Both the position numbers and the translations under genes were made by a program. A stretch of DNA of 64,000 bases from assembly GCF_005222845.1 (NCBI RefSeq), contig NZ_STFZ01000018.1, positions 372,001 to 436,000 on the forward strand, in the 5' to 3' direction. The first letter of the stretch is position 1; the number at the start of each line of letters is the position of its first letter. Positions 47,226-56,437 of this stretch are shown in pieces. Origin of the DNA: Rhizobium sp. FY34 (GTDB lineage Bacteria > Pseudomonadota > Alphaproteobacteria > Rhizobiales > Rhizobiaceae). The notes beneath the pieces were generated by a model. The model saw only the letters and a program-made list of their open reading frames with translations. It was not told where the DNA came from and ran no database searches.

Positions 47226-48113
47226 ATGACGATGCGTTCGCTTTCTAAAACGGGGATCTATGCGCTGCTAATGGCGGCAGCCTGGTCTGTAACGCCGCTT
47301 CAGGCGGCCGAAAAACAGAACCCGGCGGCCCAGCGAATCGTTTCGATTGGCGGTACGATCACGGAAATCCTCTATGCGCTGGGCGCGCAGGACCGCATCG
47401 TGGCGCGCGATGCGACGAGCAGTTATCCGTTGGACGCATTGAAGAAGGCCGATATCGGCTATATGCGCGCCTTGTCGCCGGAAGGCATTCTTGGCCAGAC
47501 GCCGGACCTCATCCTGTCGGAAGACGGTGCCGGCCCGCCGGACGCGGTCTCCATCCTGAAGGCGAGCGAAATCGCCGTGGTGACGATCGATACGCCGCCG
47601 GCGGGTGCCGCGATCCCCAAGAAGATTCGTGATGTTGGCGCAGCCGTCGGCCTTTCCGACAAGGCCGATGTACTTGCTGCAAAGACCGACGCGGATCTGA
47701 AGGCGCTGGCAGCAGAGGTTGCCAAGCTGCCGGCTGAGCGCAAGCGTGTGCTGTTTGTTCTGTCCGTGTCGGGTGGCCGCATCATGGCCGGGGGCAAGGA
47801 TACGGAAGCGGCGGAAATCATTGAAATGTCCGGCGGCATCAATGCAGCCGAAGGTATTTCCGGCTACAAGCCGCTGACCGATGAGGCGGTGATCGGCGCC
47901 AAGCCGGATGTCATTCTGCTGATGCAATCGGGCAATCACGGCGTGAAGCCGGACGAAGTCTTTGCGCTGCCGGCCTTCCAGTCGACGCCTGCGGCGGCCA
48001 AGAAGGCCATCGTGCAGATGGATGGTCTGTTCCTGCTCGGTTTTGGTCCGCGTACGCCGGAAGCGGCCCGCAGCCTGGCAGCCCAGCTTTATCCCGGAGC
48101 CTTTCCGGGATGA
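47226..48113 (+). CDS. hmuT: Heme ABC transporter periplasmic binding protein HmuT
   Basis: The 295-aa protein has a Sec signal peptide (to about LQAAE, residue 28). The class III binding-protein fold follows, with the heme HmuT signature RIVSIGGTITEILYALGAQDRIVARDATS in part. The usual helix bridge separates the two lobes. The start could be 47226 or 47232. The stop overlaps hmuU as ATGA. Confidence 0.93.
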   Translation: MTMRSLSKTGIYALLMAAAWSVTPLQAAEKQNPAAQRIVSIGGTITEILYALGAQDRIVARDATSSYPLDALKKADIGYMRALSPEGILGQTPDLILSEDGAGPPDAVSILKASEIAVVTIDTPPAGAAIPKKIRDVGAAVGLSDKADVLAAKTDADLKALAAEVAKLPAERKRVLFVLSVSGGRIMAGGKDTEAAEIIEMSGGINAAEGISGYKPLTDEAVIGAKPDVILLMQSGNHGVKPDEVFALPAFQSTPAAAKKAIVQMDGLFLLGFGPRTPEAARSLAAQLYPGAFPG

Positions 48114-49201
48114 AAACCCTTGCTTTGCCGCTGGGCTTGAGCCCTCGCGATGGTGATCGGTCCCGCCAGGGCGTTCTTTGCCTCGTGGTGCTTCTTCTGC
48201 TGCTGACAGTTGCCTGCCTCATTTCGCTCGGCAGCGGCCCGACTGGCGCCGATCTTTCGCATCTTTGGCTCTATATCACCGGGCGTGGCGATGAGCTTTC
48301 ACTGCAAGAACGCGTGGTGCTCGAGGCTGTGCGTCTGCCGCGCACGGCACTTGGCCTGCTGGTTGGCGCGGGGCTTGCCGTTTCGGGCGCCATGATGCAG
48401 GGCCTGTTTCGCAATCCGTTGGCCGATCCGGGCGTTGTCGGCGTAACCTCGGGTGCTGCATTGTTTGCTGTTGCCGGTATCGTGCTTGGCTCGACCTCGC
48501 TTCTGGCGCCGGTCTCGCTTCTGCTCGGCAGCCATTTCCTGCCGCTGATGGCCTTTCTCGGCGGCCTGCTCAACACCTGGCTTTTGTACCGGATCGCGAC
48601 GCGCGGCGGTGAAACGCATACCACGACGCTGATCCTGTCGGGCATTGCCGTGGGTGCCCTCAGCCTTGCCCTGATGGGCCTGCTGATCTTCATGGCCGAT
48701 GACCGGCAGCTGCGCGATATCACCTTCTGGAACCTCGGCTCGCTGGGTGGCGCCACCTATGCCCGCGTCATTTCTGTGCTTCCATTTGTTCTTCTGGTCA
48801 CCGCCATCATTCCGTTCGTCGCGCGCGGGCTCGATGCGCTGATCCTTGGCGATGCGGCGGCGTTCCATATGGGGGTTCCGGTGCAGCGGCTGAAGCGGCT
48901 CGTCATTCTGGCGGTTGCTGCTGCCTGTGGCGCAACGGTTGCCGTTGCCGGTTCCATCGGCTTTGTCGGCATTGTTGTGCCGCATCTGCTGCGCCTCGTC
49001 ATCGGCCCGTCGCACCGCTTCCTACTGCCGGCCTCGGCTATCGGCGGTGCAGCGCTGCTGCTGATTGCCGATAGCGTGGCGCGCACCATTGTTGCGCCGG
49101 CCGAACTGCCGATCGGTATCATTACCGCACTCTTTGGTGCGCCCGTGTTTTTGATGTTGCTGCTCGGGCGTCACAGTGCCCAGCGTATGGGAGGTGCCTG
49201 A
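48110..49201 (+). CDS. hmuU: Heme ABC transporter permease HmuU
   Basis: The 363-aa FecCD-family permease has about ten membrane helices. It has RLPRTALGLLVGAGLAVSGAMMQGLFRNPLADPGVVG (in part) near residues 75-110 and FVGIVVPHLLRLVIGPSHR near 285-303. It overlaps hmuT by 4 bases and hmuV by 1 base (TGATG). Confidence 0.95.
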   Translation: MKTLALPLGLSPRDGDRSRQGVLCLVVLLLLLTVACLISLGSGPTGADLSHLWLYITGRGDELSLQERVVLEAVRLPRTALGLLVGAGLAVSGAMMQGLFRNPLADPGVVGVTSGAALFAVAGIVLGSTSLLAPVSLLLGSHFLPLMAFLGGLLNTWLLYRIATRGGETHTTTLILSGIAVGALSLALMGLLIFMADDRQLRDITFWNLGSLGGATYARVISVLPFVLLVTAIIPFVARGLDALILGDAAAFHMGVPVQRLKRLVILAVAAACGATVAVAGSIGFVGIVVPHLLRLVIGPSHRFLLPASAIGGAALLLIADSVARTIVAPAELPIGIITALFGAPVFLMLLLGRHSAQRMGGA

Positions 49202-49992
49202 TGATCAGAGCTCAATCGGCGACCGTTGAACGGTCCGGCCGTCGCCTGCTGGACGATGTCTCGCTGGAATTGCAGCCCGGCGAAATGACCGTCATCATCG
49301 GTCCGAATGGCGCCGGTAAATCGACGCTGATGAAGGCGCTGTCCGGCGAGTTACAGCTGACGCAGGGTTGCATCAGCTATGACGGCATGGATGTGGCGCT
49401 GTATAATCCGCGCCAACTGGCCTCGCGGCGTGCCGTGCTGCCGCAGGCGAGTGAACTGGCCTTTCCCTTCTCGGCGCTGGAAATCGTGCGCATGGGCGCC
49501 GTCGCCCAGGGCGCCATCGATCCGGTGGCGGAAGCGCGTCTGGCGCTGGCACGGGTCGGGCTTGCCGGTTTCGAGGGGCGGCCGTTTCCTTCGCTCTCGG
49601 GCGGCGAACAGCAGCGGGTACAGTTTGCCCGTGCTCTGGCGCAGGTGCCGCGCGCCGTCGATCGCGGCCTTCCGCGCGCGCTATTTCTCGATGAGCCGAC
49701 GGCAAGCCTTGATCTTGGCCATCAGATTTCGGTTCTCGAAACCGCCCGGCGCTTTGCCAATGAGGGCGGCATTGTGCTCGCCATCCTGCATGATCTCAAT
49801 CTGGCGGCCGAATTTGCCGATCGCGTCATTGTTCTGTCGCGTGGCCAGGTGGTGGCGGAAGGGCCGTGCTGCGATACACTGAGCGACGAGATTGTTGCCA
49901 GTGTCTATGGCATTGCCGGTGCTGTCGGGCGCATGCCGGCGGCCCATATTCCCTTCGTGCTGCCGCAGTCGCGCCACCGTGCGGCTGTCTGA
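49201..49992 (+). CDS. hmuV: Heme ABC transporter ATP-binding protein HmuV
   Basis: The 263-aa protein has Walker A GPNGAGKST at residues 34-42, signature LSGGEQQRVQFARAL near 137, and Walker B ALFLDEPTASLD near 160. It completes the HmuTUV importer. hmuS (heme carrier/degradation), often in rhizobial hmu operons, is not in the window. Confidence 0.95.
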   Translation: MIRAQSATVERSGRRLLDDVSLELQPGEMTVIIGPNGAGKSTLMKALSGELQLTQGCISYDGMDVALYNPRQLASRRAVLPQASELAFPFSALEIVRMGAVAQGAIDPVAEARLALARVGLAGFEGRPFPSLSGGEQQRVQFARALAQVPRAVDRGLPRALFLDEPTASLDLGHQISVLETARRFANEGGIVLAILHDLNLAAEFADRVIVLSRGQVVAEGPCCDTLSDEIVASVYGIAGAVGRMPAAHIPFVLPQSRHRAAV

Positions 49993-50015
49993 AAAGTCCG
50001 ATAGCCAGTATCTGG

Positions 50016-50375
50016 CTATCCCGAATCCGGTCGGGTGACGATGAAGATTGATGACCCGACCATGATGGCCAGCACCAGCGCGCCGCGCCAGAGCGGCGGC
50101 GATGTGCCGACGATGAACACGGCATAGCTCACCGTCATCAGCGAGACGGCGGCGATCTTGGCGCGGCGAGAGATGGCACCATTGCGGCGCCAGTCTTTCA
50201 GCGGTGGCCCGAAACGCGGATGCTCCATCAACCAGGCCTCCAGCCGTGGCGAGGAACGCGTAAAGCAGGCAACCGCCAGGAGCAGAAACGGCGTTGTCGG
50301 CAAAAGCGGTAGAAAGACCCCGACCAGGCCCAGCGCCACGAACATCCAGCCGAGGCTCAAATAGACCCACCGCAT
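50016..50375 (-). CDS. DUF454 (YbaN-like) inner-membrane protein
   Basis: The 119-aa protein has an N-terminal helix (YLSLGWMFVALGLVGVFLPLLPTTPFLLLAVACF in part) and a C-terminal pair (AAVSLMTVSYAVFIVG; ALVLAIMVGSSIFIV). The DUF454 signature LPLLPTTPFLLLA and WLMEHPRFGPPLKDWRRNGAI are clear. The function is unknown; in rhizobia, relatives lie near heme or iron genes. The start at 50375 is by family length. Confidence 0.85.
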   Translation of the reverse strand: MRWVYLSLGWMFVALGLVGVFLPLLPTTPFLLLAVACFTRSSPRLEAWLMEHPRFGPPLKDWRRNGAISRRAKIAAVSLMTVSYAVFIVGTSPPLWRGALVLAIMVGSSIFIVTRPDSG

Positions 50376-50466
50376 CAAAACCTGCCCTCTGTGTGCGGCC
50401 AAGTATAGCGGATGCTTGAGGCTTGGGAAATCCTTATCCTGCCACTCAAGTTCGATCGGATGAAAG

Positions 50467-50639
50467 CCCCTCTCTGGCTTGCCAGCCATCTCCCCCACAA
50501 GGGGGGAGACCCGCAGAACGGCATTCCTTGCATCCACAATACGCTCAAAATCAGTGATACGTGGTCATTCCTGGGGTTTGGCGGTGTCGTTTTTTCTCTC
50601 TCCCCCCTTGTGGGGGAGATGGCGGCAGCCAGAGGGGGA
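50467..50639. repeat. Palindromic intergenic repeat pair, locus B
   Basis: Inverted copies lie at 50467-50509 and 50598-50639, about 88 bases apart. The core is CCATCTCCCCCACAAGGGGG. The right copy, reversed, is identical over 43 bases to the left copy at locus C (54128-54170). The 354-base gap here has no other supported gene. Confidence 0.8.
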
Positions 50640-50729
50640 ATGTCTCTTTCCTTTCTGCGCAAAGACTGGTGTTTGGTGCCCGCACGGTTATATTGCCGCG
50701 CATTAATCACAGGGAGTTCGATCGGCTTG

Positions 50730-51719
50730 ATGTCGCAGAAAAAGGTTCTTGTCGTCGGCGGTGCCGGCTATATCGGTTCGCACAACTGCCTGCTTCTGGC
50801 CGAGCGCGGCTATCAGCCGATCGTGTTCGACAATCTCAGCAATGGTCATGCCGAATTCGTCAAATGGGGACCGCTGGAACAGGGTGACATCCGCGACCGC
50901 GCCCGGCTGAATGAAGTCTTTGAGAAGCACAAGCCGGATGCCGTCCTGCATTTTGCCGCGCTGATCGAGGTGGGCGAATCGGTGAAAAACCCCGTCGCCT
51001 TCTACGACAACAATGTCATCGGCGCGCTGACGCTTCTGTCGGCGGCGCTGGATGCCGGGGTCAAGGCCTTCGTGTTTTCCTCCACCTGCGCCACCTATGG
51101 CCTGCCGCAACAGGTGCCAATGGATGAAACCCATCCCCAGGCGCCGATCAATCCTTATGGCCGCACGAAATTCATCATCGAGCAGGCGCTGAAGGATTAC
51201 GGCACCTACAAGGGCCTGCGTTCGGTGATGCTGCGCTATTTCAATGCCGCCGGTGCCGATTTCGAAGGCCGTATCGGCGAATGGCATACGCCGGAAACCC
51301 ATGCGATACCGCTTGCCATCGAGGCAGCGCTCGGTCGTCGCCAGGGCTTCAAAGTGTTCGGCGACGATTACGATACGCGAGATGGCACCTGCGTGCGCGA
51401 CTACATCCATGTGCTGGATCTGGCTGACGCGCATGTGCGCGCCGTCGATTATCTGCTCGCCGGTGGTGAGACGGTGGAACTCAATCTGGGCACCGGCACC
51501 GGCACGACGGTGAAGGAATTGCTGGCGACGATTTCCGATGTTTCCGGCAAGCCGTTTCCGGTGGACTATGTCGGGCGCCGCGATGGCGATTCCACCACGC
51601 TGGTGGCCAATAATGACAAGGCGAAGGCCGTGCTCGGCTGGGAGCCGCAATATACCCTGCACGACATTATCCGCTCCGCCTGGAACTGGCATTCCAAAGC
51701 CAATTTTCACCTGAACTGA
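50730..51719 (+). CDS. galE: UDP-glucose 4-epimerase GalE
   Basis: GalE interconverts UDP-glucose and UDP-galactose for surface polysaccharides. The 329-aa SDR protein has the NAD loop GGAGYIGSH at residues 10-18, the catalytic SSTCATYG region near 118, and Y143-x3-K147 in NPYGRTKF. The ATG at 50730 is chosen by the family N-terminus ([11 protein letters not shown]). ung follows after 16 bases. Confidence 0.95.
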   Translation: MSQKKVLVVGGAGYIGSHNCLLLAERGYQPIVFDNLSNGHAEFVKWGPLEQGDIRDRARLNEVFEKHKPDAVLHFAALIEVGESVKNPVAFYDNNVIGALTLLSAALDAGVKAFVFSSTCATYGLPQQVPMDETHPQAPINPYGRTKFIIEQALKDYGTYKGLRSVMLRYFNAAGADFEGRIGEWHTPETHAIPLAIEAALGRRQGFKVFGDDYDTRDGTCVRDYIHVLDLADAHVRAVDYLLAGGETVELNLGTGTGTTVKELLATISDVSGKPFPVDYVGRRDGDSTTLVANNDKAKAVLGWEPQYTLHDIIRSAWNWHSKANFHLN

Positions 51720-51735
51720 GGCGGGGGCGGAGGCG

Positions 51736-52440
51736 ATGGTCGAGGGCGGCGTAAAGCTGGAAGAGAGCTGGAAAGCGGCGCTGGCGCCGGAATTTTCAGC
51801 ACCTTACATGGGTGCCCTGCGCTCGTTTCTGCTCGCGGAAAAAGAAGCGGGCAAGCGCATCTTTCCCAAGGGGTCGAACTATTTCCGGGCGCTGGATCTC
51901 ACACCTTTGCGTGAGGTGAAGGTCGTGATTCTAGGGCAGGACCCTTATCACGGGGAAGGCCAGGCGCATGGCCTCTGCTTTAGCGTGCGCCCCGGCGTGC
52001 GCGTGCCGCCATCGCTGGTGAACATCTACAAGGAAATGCAGAGCGATCTTGGCATTGCGCCGGCCCGCCATGGCTTTCTGGAACACTGGGCGCGCCAGGG
52101 CGTGCTGCTGTTGAACAGCGTGCTGACGGTGGAGGAGGCGCGCGCCGCCGCCCACCAGGGCAAGGGCTGGGAGCGCTTTACCGATGCGGTGATCGCTAAG
52201 GTGAACGAGGAGTGCAGCCATGTCGTCTTTCTTCTCTGGGGGGCCTATGCCCAGAAGAAGGCGGCTTTTGTCGATCAGAACCGGCATCTGGTGCTCAAAG
52301 CGCCGCATCCATCGCCGCTTTCGGCGCATAATGGCTTTTTCGGCTCGGGCCATTTTTCCAAGGCCAATGCCTATCTGATTGAAAATGGCCGCGACCCGAT
52401 CGACTGGCAATTGCCCGCCACGCCCGGTGATGACGCATAG
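51736..52440 (+). CDS. ung: Uracil-DNA glycosylase Ung
   Basis: This 234-aa family 1 UDG removes uracil from DNA. Motifs: GQDPYHG at residues 67-73 with catalytic D69, [12 protein letters not shown] near 126, and [13 protein letters not shown] near 193 with the second catalytic His. Normal length. Confidence 0.95.
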   Translation: MVEGGVKLEESWKAALAPEFSAPYMGALRSFLLAEKEAGKRIFPKGSNYFRALDLTPLREVKVVILGQDPYHGEGQAHGLCFSVRPGVRVPPSLVNIYKEMQSDLGIAPARHGFLEHWARQGVLLLNSVLTVEEARAAAHQGKGWERFTDAVIAKVNEECSHVVFLLWGAYAQKKAAFVDQNRHLVLKAPHPSPLSAHNGFFGSGHFSKANAYLIENGRDPIDWQLPATPGDDA

Positions 52441-52459
52441 TCATTGCAATCTCTAATTT

Positions 52460-52485
52460 GTGAACAATGCGTTCTGATTGTTCAC
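52460..52485. promoter_or_regulatory. Perfect 9-bp inverted repeat upstream of the dioxygenase/hydrolase pair
   Basis: GTGAACAAT (52460-52468) and ATTGTTCAC (52477-52485) are separated by 8 bases and lie 82 bases before the dioxygenase ATG. The size and symmetry suit a MarR, TetR or HxlR repressor site. No regulator gene is adjacent. Confidence 0.5.
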
Positions 52486-52567
52486 TCTATGCATTCGGCC
52501 CATTTGCAACCATCTTCACTCCAGACACGCGGCCGGCTCATCGGCCGGTTGAACAAGGGGTTTCATC

Positions 52568-53500
52568 ATGATTGACCAGATCAAGGGCCTGCATCACGTC
52601 ACGTCGATGGCAGCCAGTGCCCGCACCAACAATCGTTTCTTCACCGATGTGCTCGGCCTGCGCCGGGTCAAGAAGACCGTCAACTTCGACGCACCGGATG
52701 TCTATCACCTCTATTATGGTGATGAAGTCGGCACGCCCGGTTCGGTGATGACCTATTTTCCGTTCCCGCATATTGCCAAGGGCCGTCCCGGCACCGGCGA
52801 AGTGGGCACGACCGTGTTTGCCGTGCCGGATGGTTCTTTGGGTTACTGGGCCAATCGCTTGGCCGCCAAGGGCTCTCTGGACATGAAGGCAGACGAGGCC
52901 TTCGGTGAAAAGCGGCTGAACTTCTTCGGCCCGGATGGCGACGGTTTTGCGCTGGTCGAGGTCAAGGACGATCCGCGCGCGGCCTGGACCGGCAATGGCG
53001 TCGATATCGACCATGCCATTCGCGGCTTTCATTCGGCCTCTATGCGCCTTCGCGATGAAGGGGCAACCGTCGAACTGTTGAAATTCATGGGCTATGAGGA
53101 AGTGGACCGTAAGGATGGCGTGACCCGCATGGGCATTGCCGGTGGCAATGGTGCCGATATGATCGACATTGAAACCATGCCGAACATTGCCCGTGCCAAT
53201 CTCGGTGCCGGCTCGGTACACCATCTGGCCTTTGCCGTCGACAACCGCGCAAAGCAGTTGGAGGTGCGCCAGGCGCTGATGGATACCGGTTATCAGGTCA
53301 CCCCGGTCATCGATCGCGACTATTTCTGGGCCATCTATTTCCGCACGCCGGGTGGCGTTCTGTTCGAGATAGCTACCAATGAGCCGGGCTTTGACCGTGA
53401 CGAGGATACCGCCCATCTGGGTGAAGCACTGAAGCTGCCGACCCAGCATGCTCATCTGCGCTCCTATCTGGAAGAGCATCTGGAAAAGCTGGATGGCTGA
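52568..53500 (+). CDS. Ring-cleaving dioxygenase of the glyoxalase/VOC family (MhqO/MhqA-like)
   Basis: The 310-aa protein consists of two VOC halves. The first starts IKGLHHVTSMAASARTNNRFF, and the second begins with RGFHSASMRL and has SVHHLAFAV. The metal ligands are His in LHHVT and HHLAF and Glu in VLFEIATNEPGF. MhqO-type proteins act in quinone/aldehyde detoxification in Bacillus. AAGGGG lies upstream. Paired with the next gene, 11 bases on, as in mhq operons. Confidence 0.85.
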   Translation: MIDQIKGLHHVTSMAASARTNNRFFTDVLGLRRVKKTVNFDAPDVYHLYYGDEVGTPGSVMTYFPFPHIAKGRPGTGEVGTTVFAVPDGSLGYWANRLAAKGSLDMKADEAFGEKRLNFFGPDGDGFALVEVKDDPRAAWTGNGVDIDHAIRGFHSASMRLRDEGATVELLKFMGYEEVDRKDGVTRMGIAGGNGADMIDIETMPNIARANLGAGSVHHLAFAVDNRAKQLEVRQALMDTGYQVTPVIDRDYFWAIYFRTPGGVLFEIATNEPGFDRDEDTAHLGEALKLPTQHAHLRSYLEEHLEKLDG

Positions 53501-53511
53501 GGTAACCGATC

Positions 53512-54120
53512 ATGACTATCGACAGCTACATCCACAAACTGCGTCCGGGGAAACCGGGCGCACCGATCTTCTTCGTCTTTCATGGCACGGGCGGTGACGA
53601 AAACCAGTTTTTCGACTTTGCCGGCAGGCTTCTGCCGAAGGCGACGATTGTGTCGCCGCTCGGCGATGTGTCGGAACATGGCGCTGCGCGTTTCTTCCGC
53701 CGCAAGGCGGAAGGGCTCTATGACATGGAAGATCTGGCGCGGGCAACGAAGCGCATGGCGGGGTTCGTCTCAGCCCATCGTGAGCAGGCCGAAGCCGGGC
53801 CTGTCATCGGACTTGGTTTTTCCAATGGCGCCAATATTCTCGCCAATGTGTTGATCGAGCAGCCCGGCCTGTTTGACGCCAGTGTTTTGATGCATCCGCT
53901 GATCCCGTTTGCGCCCAAACCCCGCGCCGGCCATTCGAAACTGCTGGTCACGGCTGGCGAGCGCGACCCGATCTGCCCGGTGCCGCTCACCCAGGCGCTT
54001 GTCGATTATTTTTCAGCCCAGGGCGATGCCGTGACGCTGGAATGGCATCCTGGCGGCCATGAGATCCGCCCCAACGAGATCGAGGCGGTGAAGGCGTTTC
54101 TGGCGGATTACGGAGTGTGA
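53512..54120 (+). CDS. Alpha/beta hydrolase, carboxylesterase/MhqD-like
   Basis: The 202-aa protein has a nucleophile elbow GLGFSNGAN near residue 101 (Ser103), with Asp in AGERDPICP and His in WHPGGHEI. It belongs to the small esterase/phospholipase group that accompanies MhqO dioxygenases. A role in removing quinone or ring-cleavage products is inferred from the pair. Confidence 0.85.
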   Translation: MTIDSYIHKLRPGKPGAPIFFVFHGTGGDENQFFDFAGRLLPKATIVSPLGDVSEHGAARFFRRKAEGLYDMEDLARATKRMAGFVSAHREQAEAGPVIGLGFSNGANILANVLIEQPGLFDASVLMHPLIPFAPKPRAGHSKLLVTAGERDPICPVPLTQALVDYFSAQGDAVTLEWHPGGHEIRPNEIEAVKAFLADYGV

Positions 54121-54127
54121 AGGGGAA

Positions 54128-54299
54128 TTCCCCCTCTGGCTGCCGCCATCTCCCCCACAAGGGGGGAGAGCGATCAATCGACGCCCCGTGCCCGTCTCAT
54201 CAATTGGTTGCTACCGTTGCGACGGATGTTTGAGACTGCGACGGAGCCGCAATAGGTTCTGCCCCCTTGTGGGGGAGATGGCGGCAGCCAGAGGGGGAC
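54128..54299. repeat. Palindromic intergenic repeat pair, locus C
   Basis: Inverted copies lie at 54128-54170 and 54261-54299. They share the core CCCCTCTGGCTGCCGCCATC with locus B. Together the two copies could fold as one long stem with a 90-base loop. The rest of the gap to the RidA-like gene shows nothing else. Confidence 0.8.
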
Positions 54300-54414
54300 T
54301 GTCTAACCGCAAGAATGCAGGCATCCCTGATGCACCGCAGCATTTTCAGCTTCCAGCACACCGGCGCGTCGCTATACTGGCGCAAACGATCCGCACAGCA
54401 AGGGAGATGAAGGC

Positions 54415-54816
54415 GTGGCGCCATCGGAAAAACAGGTCTTCAATCCGCCCTCGGTGCGCAAACCCTTTGGCCATTACAATCACGGGCTTCTGGTGCCGCC
54501 AGGCGCCTCGCTCCTTGTTACTTCCGGCCAACTGGGCATTGCGCCCGACGACACGATTCCGCCGGATGTGACGGCGCAGGCGGAACTGTGTTTCGAAGCG
54601 ATCAGGGCTATTCTGGACGAGGCCGGGATGACATTTGCCGATGTCATCCGGATTTCCGCTTTCGTGACGAAGCGCGAGGATTTCGCGGCCTATATGGCCG
54701 TGCGTGATCGCTATACGGCAGAGCCCAGGCCTGTTTCGACGCTCATTATCGTGTCCGGTTTTACCCGCCCGGAATTTCTGGTCGAGGTGGAGGTAACGGC
54801 CGCCCGCATGGGCTGA
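54415..54816 (+). CDS. RidA/YjgF-superfamily protein lacking the catalytic arginine
   Basis: The 133-aa protein has the RidA fold outline (GLLVPPGASLLVTSGQLGI; AELCFEAIRAILDEAGMTFADVIRISAFVTKRED in part). In RidA the motif PARSC provides the Arg for imine hydrolysis; here the aligned sequence is PVSTL, so Ser replaces Arg. It is therefore likely a Rid4-7-like member with another activity. It starts at GTG 54415 after AGGGAG. Confidence 0.8.
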   Translation: MAPSEKQVFNPPSVRKPFGHYNHGLLVPPGASLLVTSGQLGIAPDDTIPPDVTAQAELCFEAIRAILDEAGMTFADVIRISAFVTKREDFAAYMAVRDRYTAEPRPVSTLIIVSGFTRPEFLVEVEVTAARMG

Positions 54817-54829
54817 CGGCCGCCTTTCT

Positions 54830-56362
54830 TCAATCCTGCCAACTTTTCAGCGCCCGCAGCATCGGCGTCTTTTTGAAGATATGCTCATCCATGCGTGACA
54901 GAAGGTGATCGAGCAGGGCGACCGCATCGGCCACTGCCGGCCCCTTGTTCAGCATCACGCATTCGGCGCGGGCGGCCATGGCGGCATCCGTCATCTCGCC
55001 GCGCGAGGGAAGGCCGGTTTTCACCAGATCCTCCAGAACCTGGGTCGCCCAGATGGTGGGAACCGAGGCGGCCTCGCAGATCCAGAGGATTTCCTCCTGC
55101 ATTTCAGCCACCCGTTCAAAGCCGATCTCGGCGGCCAGATCACCGCGGGCAATCATCACGCCAAACGGGCGCTTGTGGTGAAGTGCGCAGGCAATCAGCG
55201 CCGGCAGGTTGTGCACGGCATCTGGATGCTCGATCTTGGCAACGAGCCCGAGCGGGTTTAGGCGCGGTGCAGCCTTGGCCAATGCGGCCTCCAGCAGGTC
55301 GATATCCTCCGGACGGCTGACGAAGGAATAGCCGAGCATATCGGCGCATTCGACGACAGTGCGCAGGTCCGCTTCGTCCTTGGCCGTCAGCGGTGACAGG
55401 CCAAGTGCGGTATCGGGCAGGTTGAGACCCTTTTCCGGCTTCAGTTTCGTGCCGCCGGTCTTGCAGCGGATGACGCGGATGATCGCCTCATTGGGCGCCA
55501 GCCGCTCGACGACGCCTTCCAGCTTGCCATCATCATAGCGCACCCGGTCGCCGATCAGTAGACGCGTGACGATTTCAGGCAGGGAGACGGAGGCGCAGGT
55601 GCGCACTTCGTCATCCACATAAGGCGCGCCCTCGGCCACCAGCCGGAAGAGGTCGCCTACCTGCAATTTGCCCTTCTTTTCCGGCAGGATCTTTTCGGTG
55701 CGGATCTTCGGGCCGGCAATATCCATAAGGATCAGGACCGGGCGCGACAGTGCGGTCGCGGCCGCCTTCACATGCCGCGTCATGGCAAGCCATGCCTCAC
55801 GGTCATCATGGGCGCAGTTGATGCGCGCAATGTTCATGCCGCGACGCACCAGTTCGGCAATGAAGTCCGGGTCCATGGCCGCTTCGCTCGGCAGCGTCAC
55901 CATGATGCGGCCACGGCGGTGAGCCGGTGCCGCGCCGAGAAGTTCGTCGGCAGTAGCGGCCAGTGCCTGTTCTCCGGCAAAGAAAGCCTCTTCGCCGGGG
56001 CGTGCAAAAGGTGAGATTTCGCCGGCATTCGGCGCAAGGCTTGCAAGAACCGCATCGAGTGTTGGCAGCACGCGGCCTTCCAGCCGGCCAAGCGAGGACA
56101 GGCCTTCCACCATCAGCCGCCTTTGCAGCGGGCGGATATCATGGCGGCGCAGCACGAGATAATGCGCCAGATTTTCCAGCCGCTGGCAATCCTGCCCGTC
56201 CAGCGCCGTGCCCGCATGGAAGTCCGCGATAAGCGCGGCGGAACCTGCGTCAATCGCTTGGCGCAGGGACAGCAGATCTGCAAACAGTGTTTTAAACCCG
56301 CCGGCTGCGGCAGTCTCCGGCAGGGAAAGGGGCAGGGAAAGTGGAAGTGCAGCTTCGCTCAT
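54830..56362 (-). CDS. Pyruvate-kinase-like protein, divergent, with N-terminal extension
   Basis: The 510-aa protein has about 140 residues of helical N-terminal sequence before a PK-type barrel. Recognisable motifs are MDIAGPKIRTEKI, GVMIARGDLAAEIGF and ATQVLEDLVKTGLPSRGEMTDA. Differences from true PK: NFSHG is changed to NCAHD, ETA is changed to NKG, and the C-terminal allosteric domain is missing. It may have altered or no PK activity. The start at 56362 has GGAGA upstream. Confidence 0.75.
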   Translation of the reverse strand: MSEAALPLSLPLSLPETAAAGGFKTLFADLLSLRQAIDAGSAALIADFHAGTALDGQDCQRLENLAHYLVLRRHDIRPLQRRLMVEGLSSLGRLEGRVLPTLDAVLASLAPNAGEISPFARPGEEAFFAGEQALAATADELLGAAPAHRRGRIMVTLPSEAAMDPDFIAELVRRGMNIARINCAHDDREAWLAMTRHVKAAATALSRPVLILMDIAGPKIRTEKILPEKKGKLQVGDLFRLVAEGAPYVDDEVRTCASVSLPEIVTRLLIGDRVRYDDGKLEGVVERLAPNEAIIRVIRCKTGGTKLKPEKGLNLPDTALGLSPLTAKDEADLRTVVECADMLGYSFVSRPEDIDLLEAALAKAAPRLNPLGLVAKIEHPDAVHNLPALIACALHHKRPFGVMIARGDLAAEIGFERVAEMQEEILWICEAASVPTIWATQVLEDLVKTGLPSRGEMTDAAMAARAECVMLNKGPAVADAVALLDHLLSRMDEHIFKKTPMLRALKSWQD

Positions 56363-56437
56363 CAGTGGTCTCCGCATCGCATGAGAGGTCACCTCTGCGA
56401 CATGGATATCACTTCCATATGACGGCTTTGCGCCTGT

